Shown in pieces: positions 50,911 through 60,622 of a stretch of DNA of 64,000 bases; positions within the stretch are counted from its first letter, which is position 1; each line of letters begins with the position of its first letter. The notes below the pieces were generated by a model, which saw only the letters and a list, made by a program, of their open reading frames with translations, did not search any database and had not been told where the DNA came from. Where the stretch lies: the NCBI GenBank assembly GCA_023392535.1, contig JAEVYY010000027.1, forward strand, positions 90,193 through 154,192. Direction: 5' to 3'. The position numbers and the translations under genes were made by a program. Source of the stretch: Bacillota bacterium (GTDB taxonomy: Bacteria > Bacillota > Clostridia > Lachnospirales > Lachnospiraceae).

Positions 50911-53595
50911 TCAGATTGCACTTCCACGCCAACCTGAATCCGTAATTATTTTTCGAATGATATCAGCTGGAATAACCGTGATCGCCAAAAGAATTACATA
51001 TTGTAGTTCTAATGGGGTTAGGTAAGTGGTACGTAATACGGCTCCTCCATAGTAAATAATTAACAGGGTGACAACAGATATAAGAATCATGATTATGATA
51101 AATATTTTATTCTTTAACAGATTGGCCAGTATGAAAATTCTCGTTGTTCTGGCATTAAAACTGTTACATACACTGGCAAAAATGAACAATGCAAAAAATG
51201 CTGTCATTAATATTTCATTCCCTTCTCCTCTACTGTATAATCGTTGGAATAAGGGAAGCTTCAAGAACAGGATACATAGGATTGTGGTATAAATCCCGGA
51301 AAGCAATATTTGATTATACATGTAACGATTTATGATTGGCTCATTTCTATCTTTCGGCTTTTCTTCCATGTATTCTAATAAAGGAGCCTCTCCCGCAAAT
51401 GCAAGACCAGCCAGCGTGTCCATCACCATATTCACCCAGAGCATCTGCAATACGGTTAATGGTGTATTAATTCCGATAAATGGACCTATAATTGAAATTC
51501 CCACTGCACATAGGTTGATCGTCAACTGAAATATAATGAACTTCCGTATACTTTTAAATATCGTTCTTCCATATAGTACAGCTTTTGATATGGATTGAAA
51601 GTTATCATCCAGAATTACAATATCTCCAGCTTCCTTCGCCACCTCCGTACCACTTCCCATGGCAAATCCTACATCTGCCAATTTTAGTGCAGGAGCATCA
51701 TTGATGCCGTCTCCAGTCATCCCCACGACCTTTCCAAGTTGCTGGGAAATTTTAATCAGCCGGCTTTTATCAGAAGGCAATGCTCTGGCTACCACCCTAA
51801 GATCGGAGAGTCTTTCCCGTAAGCTTTCATCTGACAGCTGACTCATCTCTTGACTGGTAATAACAGCCCCATTACGCCCATCCGATAACAGCCCCGCTTC
51901 TCGTGCGATGGCCACTGCTGTTTCTTTATTGTCTCCTGTGATCATGACTACTTGTATGCCTGCTTTTGTCACTTGACTGATTGCTTTTATAGCATCCTGC
52001 CTGATGTCATCCTTTATACCAACGATCCCGACCAGAGTCAGATCATGAAAATCTTTCTTAGATTGTACTGGGGAATCACTTATTGCAATAGCGAGAAGAC
52101 GCATAGCTTGCTTTGTCATTTCATTTATTTTTAATTTAAGCTCATACTTATTCTTACAAGTGACCTTATTCCCTTTTTCATCATAATAATAAGAGCAGTT
52201 TGGCAAAATAATCTCCGGCGCACCTTTTAGTAACGTAACATTCATCTCTCCGGCTATCCTGGAACAGGAGTATTTATTCGTACTATCAAAAGGAATTTTC
52301 GATAGCACTTTTATGTTATCTGATTCCAAATAATTTTTTATGTATTCCAGCAATGCCCGTTCTGTAGCATTTCCTCCGATGCAGACCATATCTTGTTTTT
52401 TCCTACTCAATGTGGCTCCCGTATTATACAAAATAGATCTTCTTACAATTTTCCCAAGCCCTGTTTTACAAAAGTCTGAGAACTCATGATATATGCCTCC
52501 CTCCCCATTCAGAAAGGTGGTCACCTCCAGCTTTCCCTTTGTTATCGTTCCAGTCTTATCGCTAAACAAGATATTTAAATTACCTGATGTTTCTATCCCG
52601 ACTAATTTCCTGACCAATACATTATCCTTCAACATACGTTTCATATTGGAGGAGAGAACAACGGTAATCATAAGCGGAAGTCCTTCTGGTATTGCAACTA
52701 CAATAACAGAAATAGCCAATGTCGCAGCATGAATGAAATATGCCAGAATCTGTTTCGGTGTTTGTATACTGGCTACGATGTTGGGAATGGAAAAATTGTT
52801 TGATATAACAATAGAATTAAACAGATCCGCAGAGGCAACCAGCGTTGCTCCTATATAACCAAATTTACTAATTTGCCCTGCCAAATTGCCCAGTCTGAGT
52901 TTTAGTGGGCTTTCTCTTGCTTCCTCTTGGATATCCAATGCTAACTTTCCATAATAGGTTTCACTTCCTACTTTTTTTACATGCATGATCGCTTCCCCAG
53001 AACATACAACGCAACCTCGGAAAACACACTCTTTGTGATCAAAGCTTAATCTAGATTCCGAATGGCTCATGGTAGAACTGCTCTTATTCACCTCCGAACT
53101 TTCTCCATTAAGGGGGGACTGATCCACATAGATATTGCCAGTCCGTATGATACCATCGGCAGGTATTCTGTCTCCTGCCTGAAGCAATATATAATCTCCT
53201 GCTACTACTTCATTAATAGGTAGCTCAATTAGACCTTCCTTACGCTTTACCAAACATTTCGTTTGCAGTGCATCCTGCTGAAGCTTTTCAAATGCAGATT
53301 CGCTGCCATATTCTGAAATAGTGGATACAAATGTGGAAATCAGAATTGCCACAGCAATGCCTGCTGATTCATACCAGGAAAAGTCCCGAAACATAATGAC
53401 AACATTAACAAGCAGAGCAATCAAGAGTATTTTAATAATAGGATCTCCAAAATTTCGGAGTAATTCATTTAGAAAACTATTTTTCTTGTTCTGTACAAGC
53501 TCATTACCACCGTTTAACCGCCTTGATGCTTCCACCTCATCTTTGGTTAATCCCATTACGCTCTCTACATCTTCTTTTGCATTTTGAAAATCCAT
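50911..53595 (-). CDS. P-type Ca2+-transporting ATPase (PMCA/type IIB-like)
   Basis: 894 residues. All P-type marks are visible: PLNGESSEVNK (TGES position, here NGES), the phosphorylation site FSDKTGTITKG, VMITGDNKET and VGMTGDGINDAPALKLAD. VVAIPEGLPLMIT in M4 and WVNMVMDTLAGLAFAGEAP in M6 match calcium pumps of the plasma-membrane type. It exports Ca2+ (possibly Mn2+) at the cost of ATP. It has its own terminator and is flanked by unrelated operons, so it appears to be a single-gene unit; I see no clear promoter in the 107 bases upstream. Confidence 0.9.
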   Translation of the reverse strand: MDFQNAKEDVESVMGLTKDEVEASRRLNGGNELVQNKKNSFLNELLRNFGDPIIKILLIALLVNVVIMFRDFSWYESAGIAVAILISTFVSTISEYGSESAFEKLQQDALQTKCLVKRKEGLIELPINEVVAGDYILLQAGDRIPADGIIRTGNIYVDQSPLNGESSEVNKSSSTMSHSESRLSFDHKECVFRGCVVCSGEAIMHVKKVGSETYYGKLALDIQEEARESPLKLRLGNLAGQISKFGYIGATLVASADLFNSIVISNNFSIPNIVASIQTPKQILAYFIHAATLAISVIVVAIPEGLPLMITVVLSSNMKRMLKDNVLVRKLVGIETSGNLNILFSDKTGTITKGKLEVTTFLNGEGGIYHEFSDFCKTGLGKIVRRSILYNTGATLSRKKQDMVCIGGNATERALLEYIKNYLESDNIKVLSKIPFDSTNKYSCSRIAGEMNVTLLKGAPEIILPNCSYYYDEKGNKVTCKNKYELKLKINEMTKQAMRLLAIAISDSPVQSKKDFHDLTLVGIVGIKDDIRQDAIKAISQVTKAGIQVVMITGDNKETAVAIAREAGLLSDGRNGAVITSQEMSQLSDESLRERLSDLRVVARALPSDKSRLIKISQQLGKVVGMTGDGINDAPALKLADVGFAMGSGTEVAKEAGDIVILDDNFQSISKAVLYGRTIFKSIRKFIIFQLTINLCAVGISIIGPFIGINTPLTVLQMLWVNMVMDTLAGLAFAGEAPLLEYMEEKPKDRNEPIINRYMYNQILLSGIYTTILCILFLKLPLFQRLYSRGEGNEILMTAFFALFIFASVCNSFNARTTRIFILANLLKNKIFIIIMILISVVTLLIIYYGGAVLRTTYLTPLELQYVILLAITVIPADIIRKIITDSGWRGSAI

Positions 53596-53702
53596 ACCCT
53601 ACACCTCACTCCATCTCTATGCGACATACATTGATACAAGCCTTCCAAATTCCTTAAGTCTAATATATGTGACAAGTTGTGTAGATATGTTTTTCCATTT
53701 CT

Positions 53703-54548
53703 CTATTCTTTTACCCCGCCTAATGTTACACCTGCAATTATGTACTTAGAAAGCAGCAGGTATACGATAATAATTGGAACAATTGCTACCGTAATCATCA
53801 TATAAATTTTACCCATATCAAATCTCATATAATCGGCACCTCGTAGTGTGGCTATTAAAATTGGAACCGTCATCTTGTTTTTTGACTGAATGACCAATGC
53901 TGGTACGAAATAATTATTCCAGGATCCAACAAAGGTAAAGATTGCCTGTACGGCAATGGCCGGTTTCATGATAGGAATAACAACCTGATTAAAGGTATGA
54001 TATTCTCCCGATCCATCAATTCTTGCAGCTTCCACTAAGGATAACGAAAGCGTAGACTGCAAATAACTATACATAAAATAAAATACAGCCGGAGAGGCAA
54101 CTGATGGAAGGATGAGCGGCAATAAACTGTCATAGATTCCCATATGGGTAATCAAACGTAGAAATCCCATTGCCGTAACCTGTGTTGGCATAACTAAAAT
54201 TGCCATAATAAAAGTAAACGCAATTTTCTTACCTTTAAAGTCATAGGCAAACAAGCCATAAGCCGTCAACGCCGAAAAGTAGGTACAAATAGCAGCCGTG
54301 CATCCGGAAACAATTAAACTATTTATAATGCCTTTGAACATAGGAAAGCTTCCATCATTTGCCACATTCTTTAGATTGTTTAAGAAATTAGATGCTGGAA
54401 GGGCTGAGAACCCCTTCTGCAATTCTGCATGAGAACGTGTTGCATTAATAATCAATACATAAAAGAAGAACAGACATAAAAATGATAAAAATATGAGTGT
54501 CGCATGCACAAAAATACTTCGTACACGATTTCCTGATTCTGATTTCAT
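53703..54548 (-). CDS. ABC sugar transporter permease (MalG/CUT1 type)
   Basis: 281 residues with six hydrophobic segments and the ABC coupling loop EAARIDGSGEYHTFNQVVIP. The C-terminus IIAGVTLGGVKE is typical of MalG-like subunits. It works with the MalF-like permease 3 bases upstream and the binding protein. No ATPase gene is present; CUT1 systems of Firmicutes commonly share one MsmX-type ATPase encoded elsewhere. Confidence 0.92.
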   Translation of the reverse strand: MKSESGNRVRSIFVHATLIFLSFLCLFFFYVLIINATRSHAELQKGFSALPASNFLNNLKNVANDGSFPMFKGIINSLIVSGCTAAICTYFSALTAYGLFAYDFKGKKIAFTFIMAILVMPTQVTAMGFLRLITHMGIYDSLLPLILPSVASPAVFYFMYSYLQSTLSLSLVEAARIDGSGEYHTFNQVVIPIMKPAIAVQAIFTFVGSWNNYFVPALVIQSKNKMTVPILIATLRGADYMRFDMGKIYMMITVAIVPIIIVYLLLSKYIIAGVTLGGVKE

Positions 54549-54551
54549 AAT

Positions 54552-55469
54552 TTATCTCCTCCCTCCATCCGGATCTCTTTTCACTGTCATCCGATATACC
54601 ATAAAGCATAATATTCCACTTACGATAAACAGATACACAGATAAAGCACCTGCCATACCATAATTCCTGCTCTTTAGATGACTGTTTAAAAACATAATTA
54701 ACGTCATTATGCGGCGATCCGGATTACCATGCCCATTAGTCAAAATCTGTGGAACGTCAAACATCTGAAGTCCACCGATAATAGAAGTAATCAATGTGTA
54801 TGCGAGAATTGGACGAATTTGAGGAAGCGTAATATAAAAAAATCTTTGAATACCATTACAGCCATCCAGATCCGAGGCTTCAAATACATCCTGACTGATT
54901 CCCATAATAGCTGCCATTAGCATAATAGTCGTATTTCCAAACCACATCAGGAAATTCATAAATCCGACCAATGACCTGGTGCCAAATACAGAACCCATAA
55001 AATCAATTGGCATCTTAAGTATTCCGATTGACATCAGAATCGAATTAATGGGTCCATTTGTTGAAAACATTGTAAAAAATAAAAGGGCAAATGCCGATGC
55101 CATGATCAGATTCGGTAGATAAATTACCACTTTAAAAAACTGTTTTCCACGAACTTTTAATCTTGAATTTGTAAACCAGGCTGCAAGAAGCAGAGCAATC
55201 AAAATCTGAGGAATAAATCCAATCAACCATAATATTAATGTGTTTTCTGCATATTGAAACATATCTGAATTCCACAAAGCGATATAATTTTTCATTCCAA
55301 CAAAATTAGGACCTACTTCTTTAATTCCTGAGCGATAATATTCAAAGAAACTATATCGAACGGTATCCACCAAAGGAATCAAAGAAAAGATAAAATATGT
55401 AATAAAAAACGGAAGAATAAAAATAATCCCCCATTTTGCATAGCTAACGCTTTTCTGTTTTTTTTTCAT
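54552..55469 (-). CDS. ABC sugar transporter permease (MalF/CUT1 type)
   Basis: 305 residues with six hydrophobic segments; the coupling loop is EASDLDGCNGIQRFFYITLP. N-terminus is basic (MKKKQKSVSYAKWG). It forms the membrane channel with the MalG-like subunit and receives oligosaccharide from the lipoprotein encoded upstream. A 17-bp hairpin separates it from the binding-protein gene. Confidence 0.92.
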   Translation of the reverse strand: MKKKQKSVSYAKWGIIFILPFFITYFIFSLIPLVDTVRYSFFEYYRSGIKEVGPNFVGMKNYIALWNSDMFQYAENTLILWLIGFIPQILIALLLAAWFTNSRLKVRGKQFFKVVIYLPNLIMASAFALLFFTMFSTNGPINSILMSIGILKMPIDFMGSVFGTRSLVGFMNFLMWFGNTTIMLMAAIMGISQDVFEASDLDGCNGIQRFFYITLPQIRPILAYTLITSIIGGLQMFDVPQILTNGHGNPDRRIMTLIMFLNSHLKSRNYGMAGALSVYLFIVSGILCFMVYRMTVKRDPDGGRR

Positions 55470-55491
55470 AATCTATCATTTCCTTTCTATC

Positions 55492-55530
55492 CAATCAACT
55501 GTGGAGCAATAAATGCTCCACAGTTGATTG
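55492..55530 (-). other. 17-bp perfect stem-loop between binding protein and permease
   Basis: CAATCAACTGTGGAGCA, 5-base loop, and its exact complement, starting 4 bases after the binding-protein stop. No T-run follows. Such loops protect the upstream message, giving more binding protein than permease, as known for malE-malF type operons. Confidence 0.75.
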
Positions 55531-55534
55531 TCTA

Positions 55535-56929
55535 TTACTCTGGCCATTGTACTTCTGTAATGTCCGGATAACGTTCTTTAATTGCTATTTCAAAATTCTC
55601 TTTGGCTTTATCAAATGCAACTTTTCCCTGTAAGTAATCACTAAATGAACTCTGTATTAATTCTACACATCCTTGATCATAAGCAGATAATGGAGCAATT
55701 TTAATATTCTCTGCAACAGGTGCAAAATATTTAAATGGGTTCTGTCCTCCAAGGAATTCAGAAGAGAAATTTGCATCATCGGTTGCTGCTTCCTGCATAC
55801 CGCTCTTCGTATTGGTAAAATCTGCATAATCCTTTGAAACTTTTAACAGATTGTCCTTATTTGCAGTCATAGAAAGGATAATATCTTTTGCATGTGCTAT
55901 ATTGTCCGTTCCTGTAGCTGCATGTATGTAAGAACCACCCCAGTTATATTCCTGTGGAGGATTCGTAACTGCCCATGATCCAGCTTCACCATCCCAATTT
56001 GGATTTAGTACGAAATCAATTCCCCACGCTGGCAGTAAGTAGGCAAATACATTAGACTGAGAACCCATTGATTTATTCCAATCTTCATTGAATTGTCCTT
56101 TTACAGTTGCATTTAAATAACCTGCATCTAACCATTCTTTTGAGGTAGTTACCCAGTTCATGATCTGTGCATCCACCTTCAGTGTTGTTTCTCCAGGTGA
56201 AACCCATGAATTCTCGATACTATTTCCATACAGCCGGAAGGTATCCGCATAAGAAGCTAAGGTATAGTATCCCTTTGCTTTCAACTCTTCCGCGGTAGCC
56301 TTCATGGTATCCCAGTCTTTTACTTTTTCACCAACTGCTACCGGATCATCCGTTCCAAAGACATCTTTTGCAATATCCCGACGATAAACCAAAGTTCCTG
56401 GGCAGCACTGCCAGGTAGAACCTCTTTGAACACCATCTGCATCCGAAGCTGTTGTTCTTGTAAAGTCATACTGATCTGCAAGATCTTTCTCTGGATCAAT
56501 TCCAAGATCTGAAAGTGGTATTGCTACATTTGCATCTTTATCTATATATTTATTGACATAATCTGTTTCCGAAAGAAAAATATCTACCTTCTCGTCTGTG
56601 GCCGCATCTGCCTGCCTTAAGAGTGCTTCATCCAGCTTCTGCTGGTAAACACCATCTTGATTCGGATTGACTATCCAGTGAATTTCTGTTCCGTCTTTTA
56701 GTGTTGTAACGGATCCATCATCAGATGTTTTCTCAACTTCCGGATATACCGCTTCCAAACGTTCACGGAACTCATCGTTCCAGGAATAGATGTTAATTAC
56801 CTTTCCTTCCTCTGTATTGGCTGTATTCGCTGTTTCAATTTTTCCGGTTTCTGATGAATTCCCGCATCCGACTAATGATCCAGCAACCACCGTCACTGCT
56901 ATCATCATTGCAATTACTCTCTTTTTCAT
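55535..56929 (-). CDS. Sugar-binding lipoprotein of CUT1 ABC transporter
   Basis: 464 residues. A lipoprotein signal ends in LVGC with Cys22 (MKKRVIAMMIAVTVVAGSLV before it). The mature part is an extracellular solute-binding protein: VINIYSWNDEFRERLEA, LPAWGIDFVLNPNWDG, and a long C-terminal helix region. It captures an oligosaccharide outside the cell and hands it to the two permeases. Linked GH94 phosphorylases suggest a beta-linked disaccharide or short oligosaccharide such as cellobiose, laminaribiose or chitobiose types. AAGGAGG precedes the ATG. Confidence 0.9.
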   Translation of the reverse strand: MKKRVIAMMIAVTVVAGSLVGCGNSSETGKIETANTANTEEGKVINIYSWNDEFRERLEAVYPEVEKTSDDGSVTTLKDGTEIHWIVNPNQDGVYQQKLDEALLRQADAATDEKVDIFLSETDYVNKYIDKDANVAIPLSDLGIDPEKDLADQYDFTRTTASDADGVQRGSTWQCCPGTLVYRRDIAKDVFGTDDPVAVGEKVKDWDTMKATAEELKAKGYYTLASYADTFRLYGNSIENSWVSPGETTLKVDAQIMNWVTTSKEWLDAGYLNATVKGQFNEDWNKSMGSQSNVFAYLLPAWGIDFVLNPNWDGEAGSWAVTNPPQEYNWGGSYIHAATGTDNIAHAKDIILSMTANKDNLLKVSKDYADFTNTKSGMQEAATDDANFSSEFLGGQNPFKYFAPVAENIKIAPLSAYDQGCVELIQSSFSDYLQGKVAFDKAKENFEIAIKERYPDITEVQWPE

Positions 56930-57101
56930 TCTGAAAAATCCTCCTTAAATAGACTAGAACCGTCGTTCATTTGTTAATGGTACTATATCATAATCATTTT
57001 ACCTGTTATATTATAAATCCCAACAAAATATCAGATTCATGCTATAAATAATAGATTGCTTAGAAATAAGATGTTACTATCGCAAAACTTCACTATCGTT
57101 A

Positions 57102-57130
57102 TTGAAACAATATTAAATTCATGTCATAAT
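57102..57130 (+). promoter_or_regulatory. Probable promoter of the AraC regulator gene
   Basis: TTGAAA, 17 bases, CATAAT on the plus strand, about 33 bases before the regulator ATG. The same 233-base gap feeds the binding-protein gene in the other direction; ACTATCG occurs twice (57076 and 57092), a possible direct-repeat regulator site. Confidence 0.55.
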
Positions 57131-57162
57131 AAAAATAATTTTTAGAATATGGAGGGAGTCAA

Positions 57163-57903
57163 ATGGTATATTCAGAAGAATGGTTTCACACTGAATTGCA
57201 GAATAGTGAACTTGAAGCACTACATCGCTCCCCTAATATTGAATATTTATTTTATAATGCAGTTAAAACCGGAGATATGGATTATGTAAATCAAAATTGT
57301 AAATCGGATGCCTTCATAGATTTAGAGGGAACTGGTGTACTTTCCCGAAATGCATTGACCAATATAAAGTATCATTTCGTAGTTACCGTTGCTATGGTAA
57401 CAAGGTATTGTATTGACGGTGGTCTTGAACCGGAACAGGCATACCGCTTAAGTGACTTCTACATATTAAAGATGGACTCCTGCACTACATTGAGACAGGT
57501 TGCTGATTTACATCATGTCATGGCAAAAGACTTTACTGGAAAAATGATTCTTCAAAAAAAGAGTGCCATTCTTTCAAAACCCGTAATGCTGTGTGTCGAC
57601 TATATCTACAGTCATATCAAAGAGCGAATAACCATCCAGACTTTATCCGAATATACCGATCTATCATCCAATTATCTGTCACGTGTTTTCAAACAGAACC
57701 TGGGGATATCGATCAGTGACTACATTAGAGAAAAGAAAATTGAAAAGGCTACTCACCTTTTACGTTATTCTGACCGATCTATTATTAATATTGCAAACTA
57801 CCTTTCTTTTTCCTCACAAAGCCATTTTATTCAGATCTTTGAAGGCTTTACTGGGCTTACACCCAAAAAATATCGTGATAAATATTATAACACGATGTGG
57901 TAG
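57163..57903 (+). CDS. AraC-family transcriptional regulator
   Basis: 246 residues. The C-terminal double HTH (about 145-245) is clear: ITIQTLSEYTDLSSNYLSRV and SIINIANYLSFSSQSHFIQI with FTGLTPKKYRDKYY. The N-terminal 140 residues are not a typical cupin and I cannot name their ligand. It is the only plus-strand gene, divergent from the transporter genes and tail-to-tail with the phosphorylases (one base between stops), so it probably controls both. GGAGGGA precedes the ATG. Confidence 0.9.
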   Translation: MVYSEEWFHTELQNSELEALHRSPNIEYLFYNAVKTGDMDYVNQNCKSDAFIDLEGTGVLSRNALTNIKYHFVVTVAMVTRYCIDGGLEPEQAYRLSDFYILKMDSCTTLRQVADLHHVMAKDFTGKMILQKKSAILSKPVMLCVDYIYSHIKERITIQTLSEYTDLSSNYLSRVFKQNLGISISDYIREKKIEKATHLLRYSDRSIINIANYLSFSSQSHFIQIFEGFTGLTPKKYRDKYYNTMW

Positions 57904-57904
57904 G

Positions 57905-60607
57905 TTAACTGAGGACCACTTTTATTGTATGTAGGATATTGAATGGCAATTTTTCAATCTGCGTTCTTTTCAGGCGCACTCTAAGACCCTCTTCTGATTC
58001 CAACTCTTTCCCATTGCATGTTGCACTCTTTATCACTGCATTTCCACATAGTTTCTCCGGATTGTAGAATTGAATATCAAATTTTTTTCCTGCAAACTCC
58101 AATTTCACAGAAGCTACTCCATTTTTATTGAATTGTTCTGGCATGAGTGCCGGTGCAATCACAAGATCGCCGATCACCCCTTTCACTCCAAATACTTCTG
58201 TAATCATCGTGAGCATATACCAGCTTGCCGCTCCGGTCAGATACGTATAGAGACCTTTGCCCTGGTTGTCAAAATACTCCGGAATCCCAGGATAAATTCT
58301 GCTATTATGAAAATTCATCGCAGTATCCATCAACGCCTGTAGTACTTTGTGACCTTCTTTGGCATAACCTCGTTTATAAAGTGCATTGGCATACATAACT
58401 ACCATATGGGAAAATACAGCTCCATTCTCCTTCTCTCCATAGGCAAATCCAAACATTCTCCCCAGATCAAATTTTTCCTCTTTAAAATCCGTATTCAGTC
58501 GATACCCTCCCGCCTTTTTATCAAATAAATAGCGGTCAGCACTTTTACAGATCGACTCGATCTGATCCTTCTTTGCCGTACCACTCATCACAGCAAAAAC
58601 TTGTCCCGTCAACATCATGCGAACATTTTCATCTGTGCAACATTCTACTTTCCTTCCATGATTATCATAATAGCCATTGAACCATCCTCGATCATCGCCG
58701 TCCTGCACCCATTCCTGCGTTCTGACATGTTCCATCAACCATTCTGCCTTTTCCTCCAGGTTATTACTTATTATTTCAAGTCTTACAATTGCCACATTCC
58801 CGCTTATATCGTGCTTACACTTTCTTACGAAGGATTTCAGCAACCGTCTTTTTTCTGCAGCATTCTCATACTGTTTCATATCTCCAGTCAAAAGACACAT
58901 CATCTCTTCCGCAATTTCTGTCTTTGTGATTCCACTTACACGTTGCAATTTTCTTAAATATAGAGCGATCTCTTTCAGATTGCCTGCATAAGCACATGTA
59001 AATGCCACGCTTTCCCCTTGCTCCCAGGCCATATCAAGTGCATCATTCCAGTCTGCACCATGCAATTTTATTTGATTATGTTCTCCCACATCATAAAAAG
59101 CACATAAGTTCTGAAGTAAAATATGTTCTAGCACGGTACCGTGATAGATAGCACCAGCTACTGTTCTCTGATAATTTCCATCCTCTTTGTTCCATACCTC
59201 ATCATACGTAGTTCCTCTTTCTGCTTTCTGATCTTTGAAATAGGGAACCTTATGAAATAAAATTTCCAGATCTCCTGTCTGATCCATATAAAATTTGGTT
59301 GTTACAAATGGCCAGAATGCATGATCCATCCAGACTCGTGTCATATTGTTTCTATCCGCTACAAACTCCCCTTGTGTGATTCCTATGATGGTAGCATTGG
59401 TACCATCTATTCTTACCCCACCAAAATTATTTACGATCATCTGCCTTACTACGGAAGGTTCCATAAACAGTAATGCAAGACAATCCTGCCACAAATCTCT
59501 CCATCCACGGCCACCTTTTCCATAATCATGATAAGGAAGAAAGGAACAGCCATAGATTCTTCTTAAAATTGGCTGAAAACAAATCCATTTCAGATACTTA
59601 TCCATCTCTTCCTTACCAGTTTCAAAAGATACATTTACTTTTTCAGTCCAATGCCGTTTTACTTCTTCCCAAGCTGACCTCACCTGTTCTTCGGTTTGGT
59701 AGGCAGAAATTAAGGTTTTGATGGGCTCTCCTTTACTTGCAATTCCACTCAGGATAATATAGCTTGCAACTTCCTGCTGCTCTAAATGTATCTTTGAAAA
59801 GCGTATGCCACCCACCGCTTCTTTTCCTTGGATATCGGTCCCTGACTTTACTCCTGTTTTCTCCTTACGAACTGCTTCCGGAATTAGAAAAGATCCCCCT
59901 TCCCCAATAAAAGCTTCTACGGTCGGATAGAATTCGATTGGATTTGCTCCATTCCCTTCAAAACCAGAAACATAATAAATAGTATCGTTCCTTTTATGAC
60001 CTCTCTCATCAAAAGATAGTACAGGCGTTACTTCCACGCCCGAATCTGTCGTATGAATTCTGTGCAGAAGAGAGGTCACATGGCGATGATCCCTAATATT
60101 ATCAGCACTTCTTCCATAAATTGGAATGGAAGCAATGGGAGTAATCTCCAGCTTTTTTTTTGAAACATTGGTAAGTTTCACTAAGGATACTTCCATTTTT
60201 CCGTCCACTGTAACAAAAGATATTGTATCCGCCTGGATTCCGTATTTTTTTGATATACGTGTTAACTTCTGCCACATAAATCCCGCTTCCAATATACTTT
60301 CATCTTGTTCTTTCGTAAACTTCTGATATTCCTGTTCTGCCGAGTTCCCGCAAACGGACCAATATCCTTTTTTTTCAATTCGGCACCAGAAATTTCTGGT
60401 GTTTTTATTATTATGAAGATTCTGCGCACTGACAGGTTCCAAAAGAAAATGATTCTGATCCGTTTTGCTATCTCCGGCCAGATTTGCTGTAATAGATGAC
60501 TTCATTCCGGACTCTCCGGCCATAGGAAGATAAATCTCCCCGTAGTTTTCCGGATTATGAATGGTGAAAGTGCCATTTTTATCTTGAAATTCTATATATT
60601 TCATCAT
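57905..60607 (-). CDS. GH94 glycoside phosphorylase, long type (laminaribiose phosphorylase-like length)
   Basis: 900 residues. The GH94 catalytic motif LHGADWNDALDMA places the general acid Asp at about residue 519, and GKGGRGWRDLWQDCLALL is the family's second core block. GH94 enzymes split beta-glucosides with phosphate, giving a sugar-1-phosphate without using ATP. Length near 900 and the extended N-terminal beta-domain (about 1-310) are closer to laminaribiose-type phosphorylases than to the shorter cellobiose type; substrate is not proven. It follows the other GH94 gene by 15 bases. AGGAG precedes the ATG. Confidence 0.82.
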   Translation of the reverse strand: MMKYIEFQDKNGTFTIHNPENYGEIYLPMAGESGMKSSITANLAGDSKTDQNHFLLEPVSAQNLHNNKNTRNFWCRIEKKGYWSVCGNSAEQEYQKFTKEQDESILEAGFMWQKLTRISKKYGIQADTISFVTVDGKMEVSLVKLTNVSKKKLEITPIASIPIYGRSADNIRDHRHVTSLLHRIHTTDSGVEVTPVLSFDERGHKRNDTIYYVSGFEGNGANPIEFYPTVEAFIGEGGSFLIPEAVRKEKTGVKSGTDIQGKEAVGGIRFSKIHLEQQEVASYIILSGIASKGEPIKTLISAYQTEEQVRSAWEEVKRHWTEKVNVSFETGKEEMDKYLKWICFQPILRRIYGCSFLPYHDYGKGGRGWRDLWQDCLALLFMEPSVVRQMIVNNFGGVRIDGTNATIIGITQGEFVADRNNMTRVWMDHAFWPFVTTKFYMDQTGDLEILFHKVPYFKDQKAERGTTYDEVWNKEDGNYQRTVAGAIYHGTVLEHILLQNLCAFYDVGEHNQIKLHGADWNDALDMAWEQGESVAFTCAYAGNLKEIALYLRKLQRVSGITKTEIAEEMMCLLTGDMKQYENAAEKRRLLKSFVRKCKHDISGNVAIVRLEIISNNLEEKAEWLMEHVRTQEWVQDGDDRGWFNGYYDNHGRKVECCTDENVRMMLTGQVFAVMSGTAKKDQIESICKSADRYLFDKKAGGYRLNTDFKEEKFDLGRMFGFAYGEKENGAVFSHMVVMYANALYKRGYAKEGHKVLQALMDTAMNFHNSRIYPGIPEYFDNQGKGLYTYLTGAASWYMLTMITEVFGVKGVIGDLVIAPALMPEQFNKNGVASVKLEFAGKKFDIQFYNPEKLCGNAVIKSATCNGKELESEEGLRVRLKRTQIEKLPFNILHTIKVVLS

Positions 60608-60622
60608 GTAATCTCCTATGTA

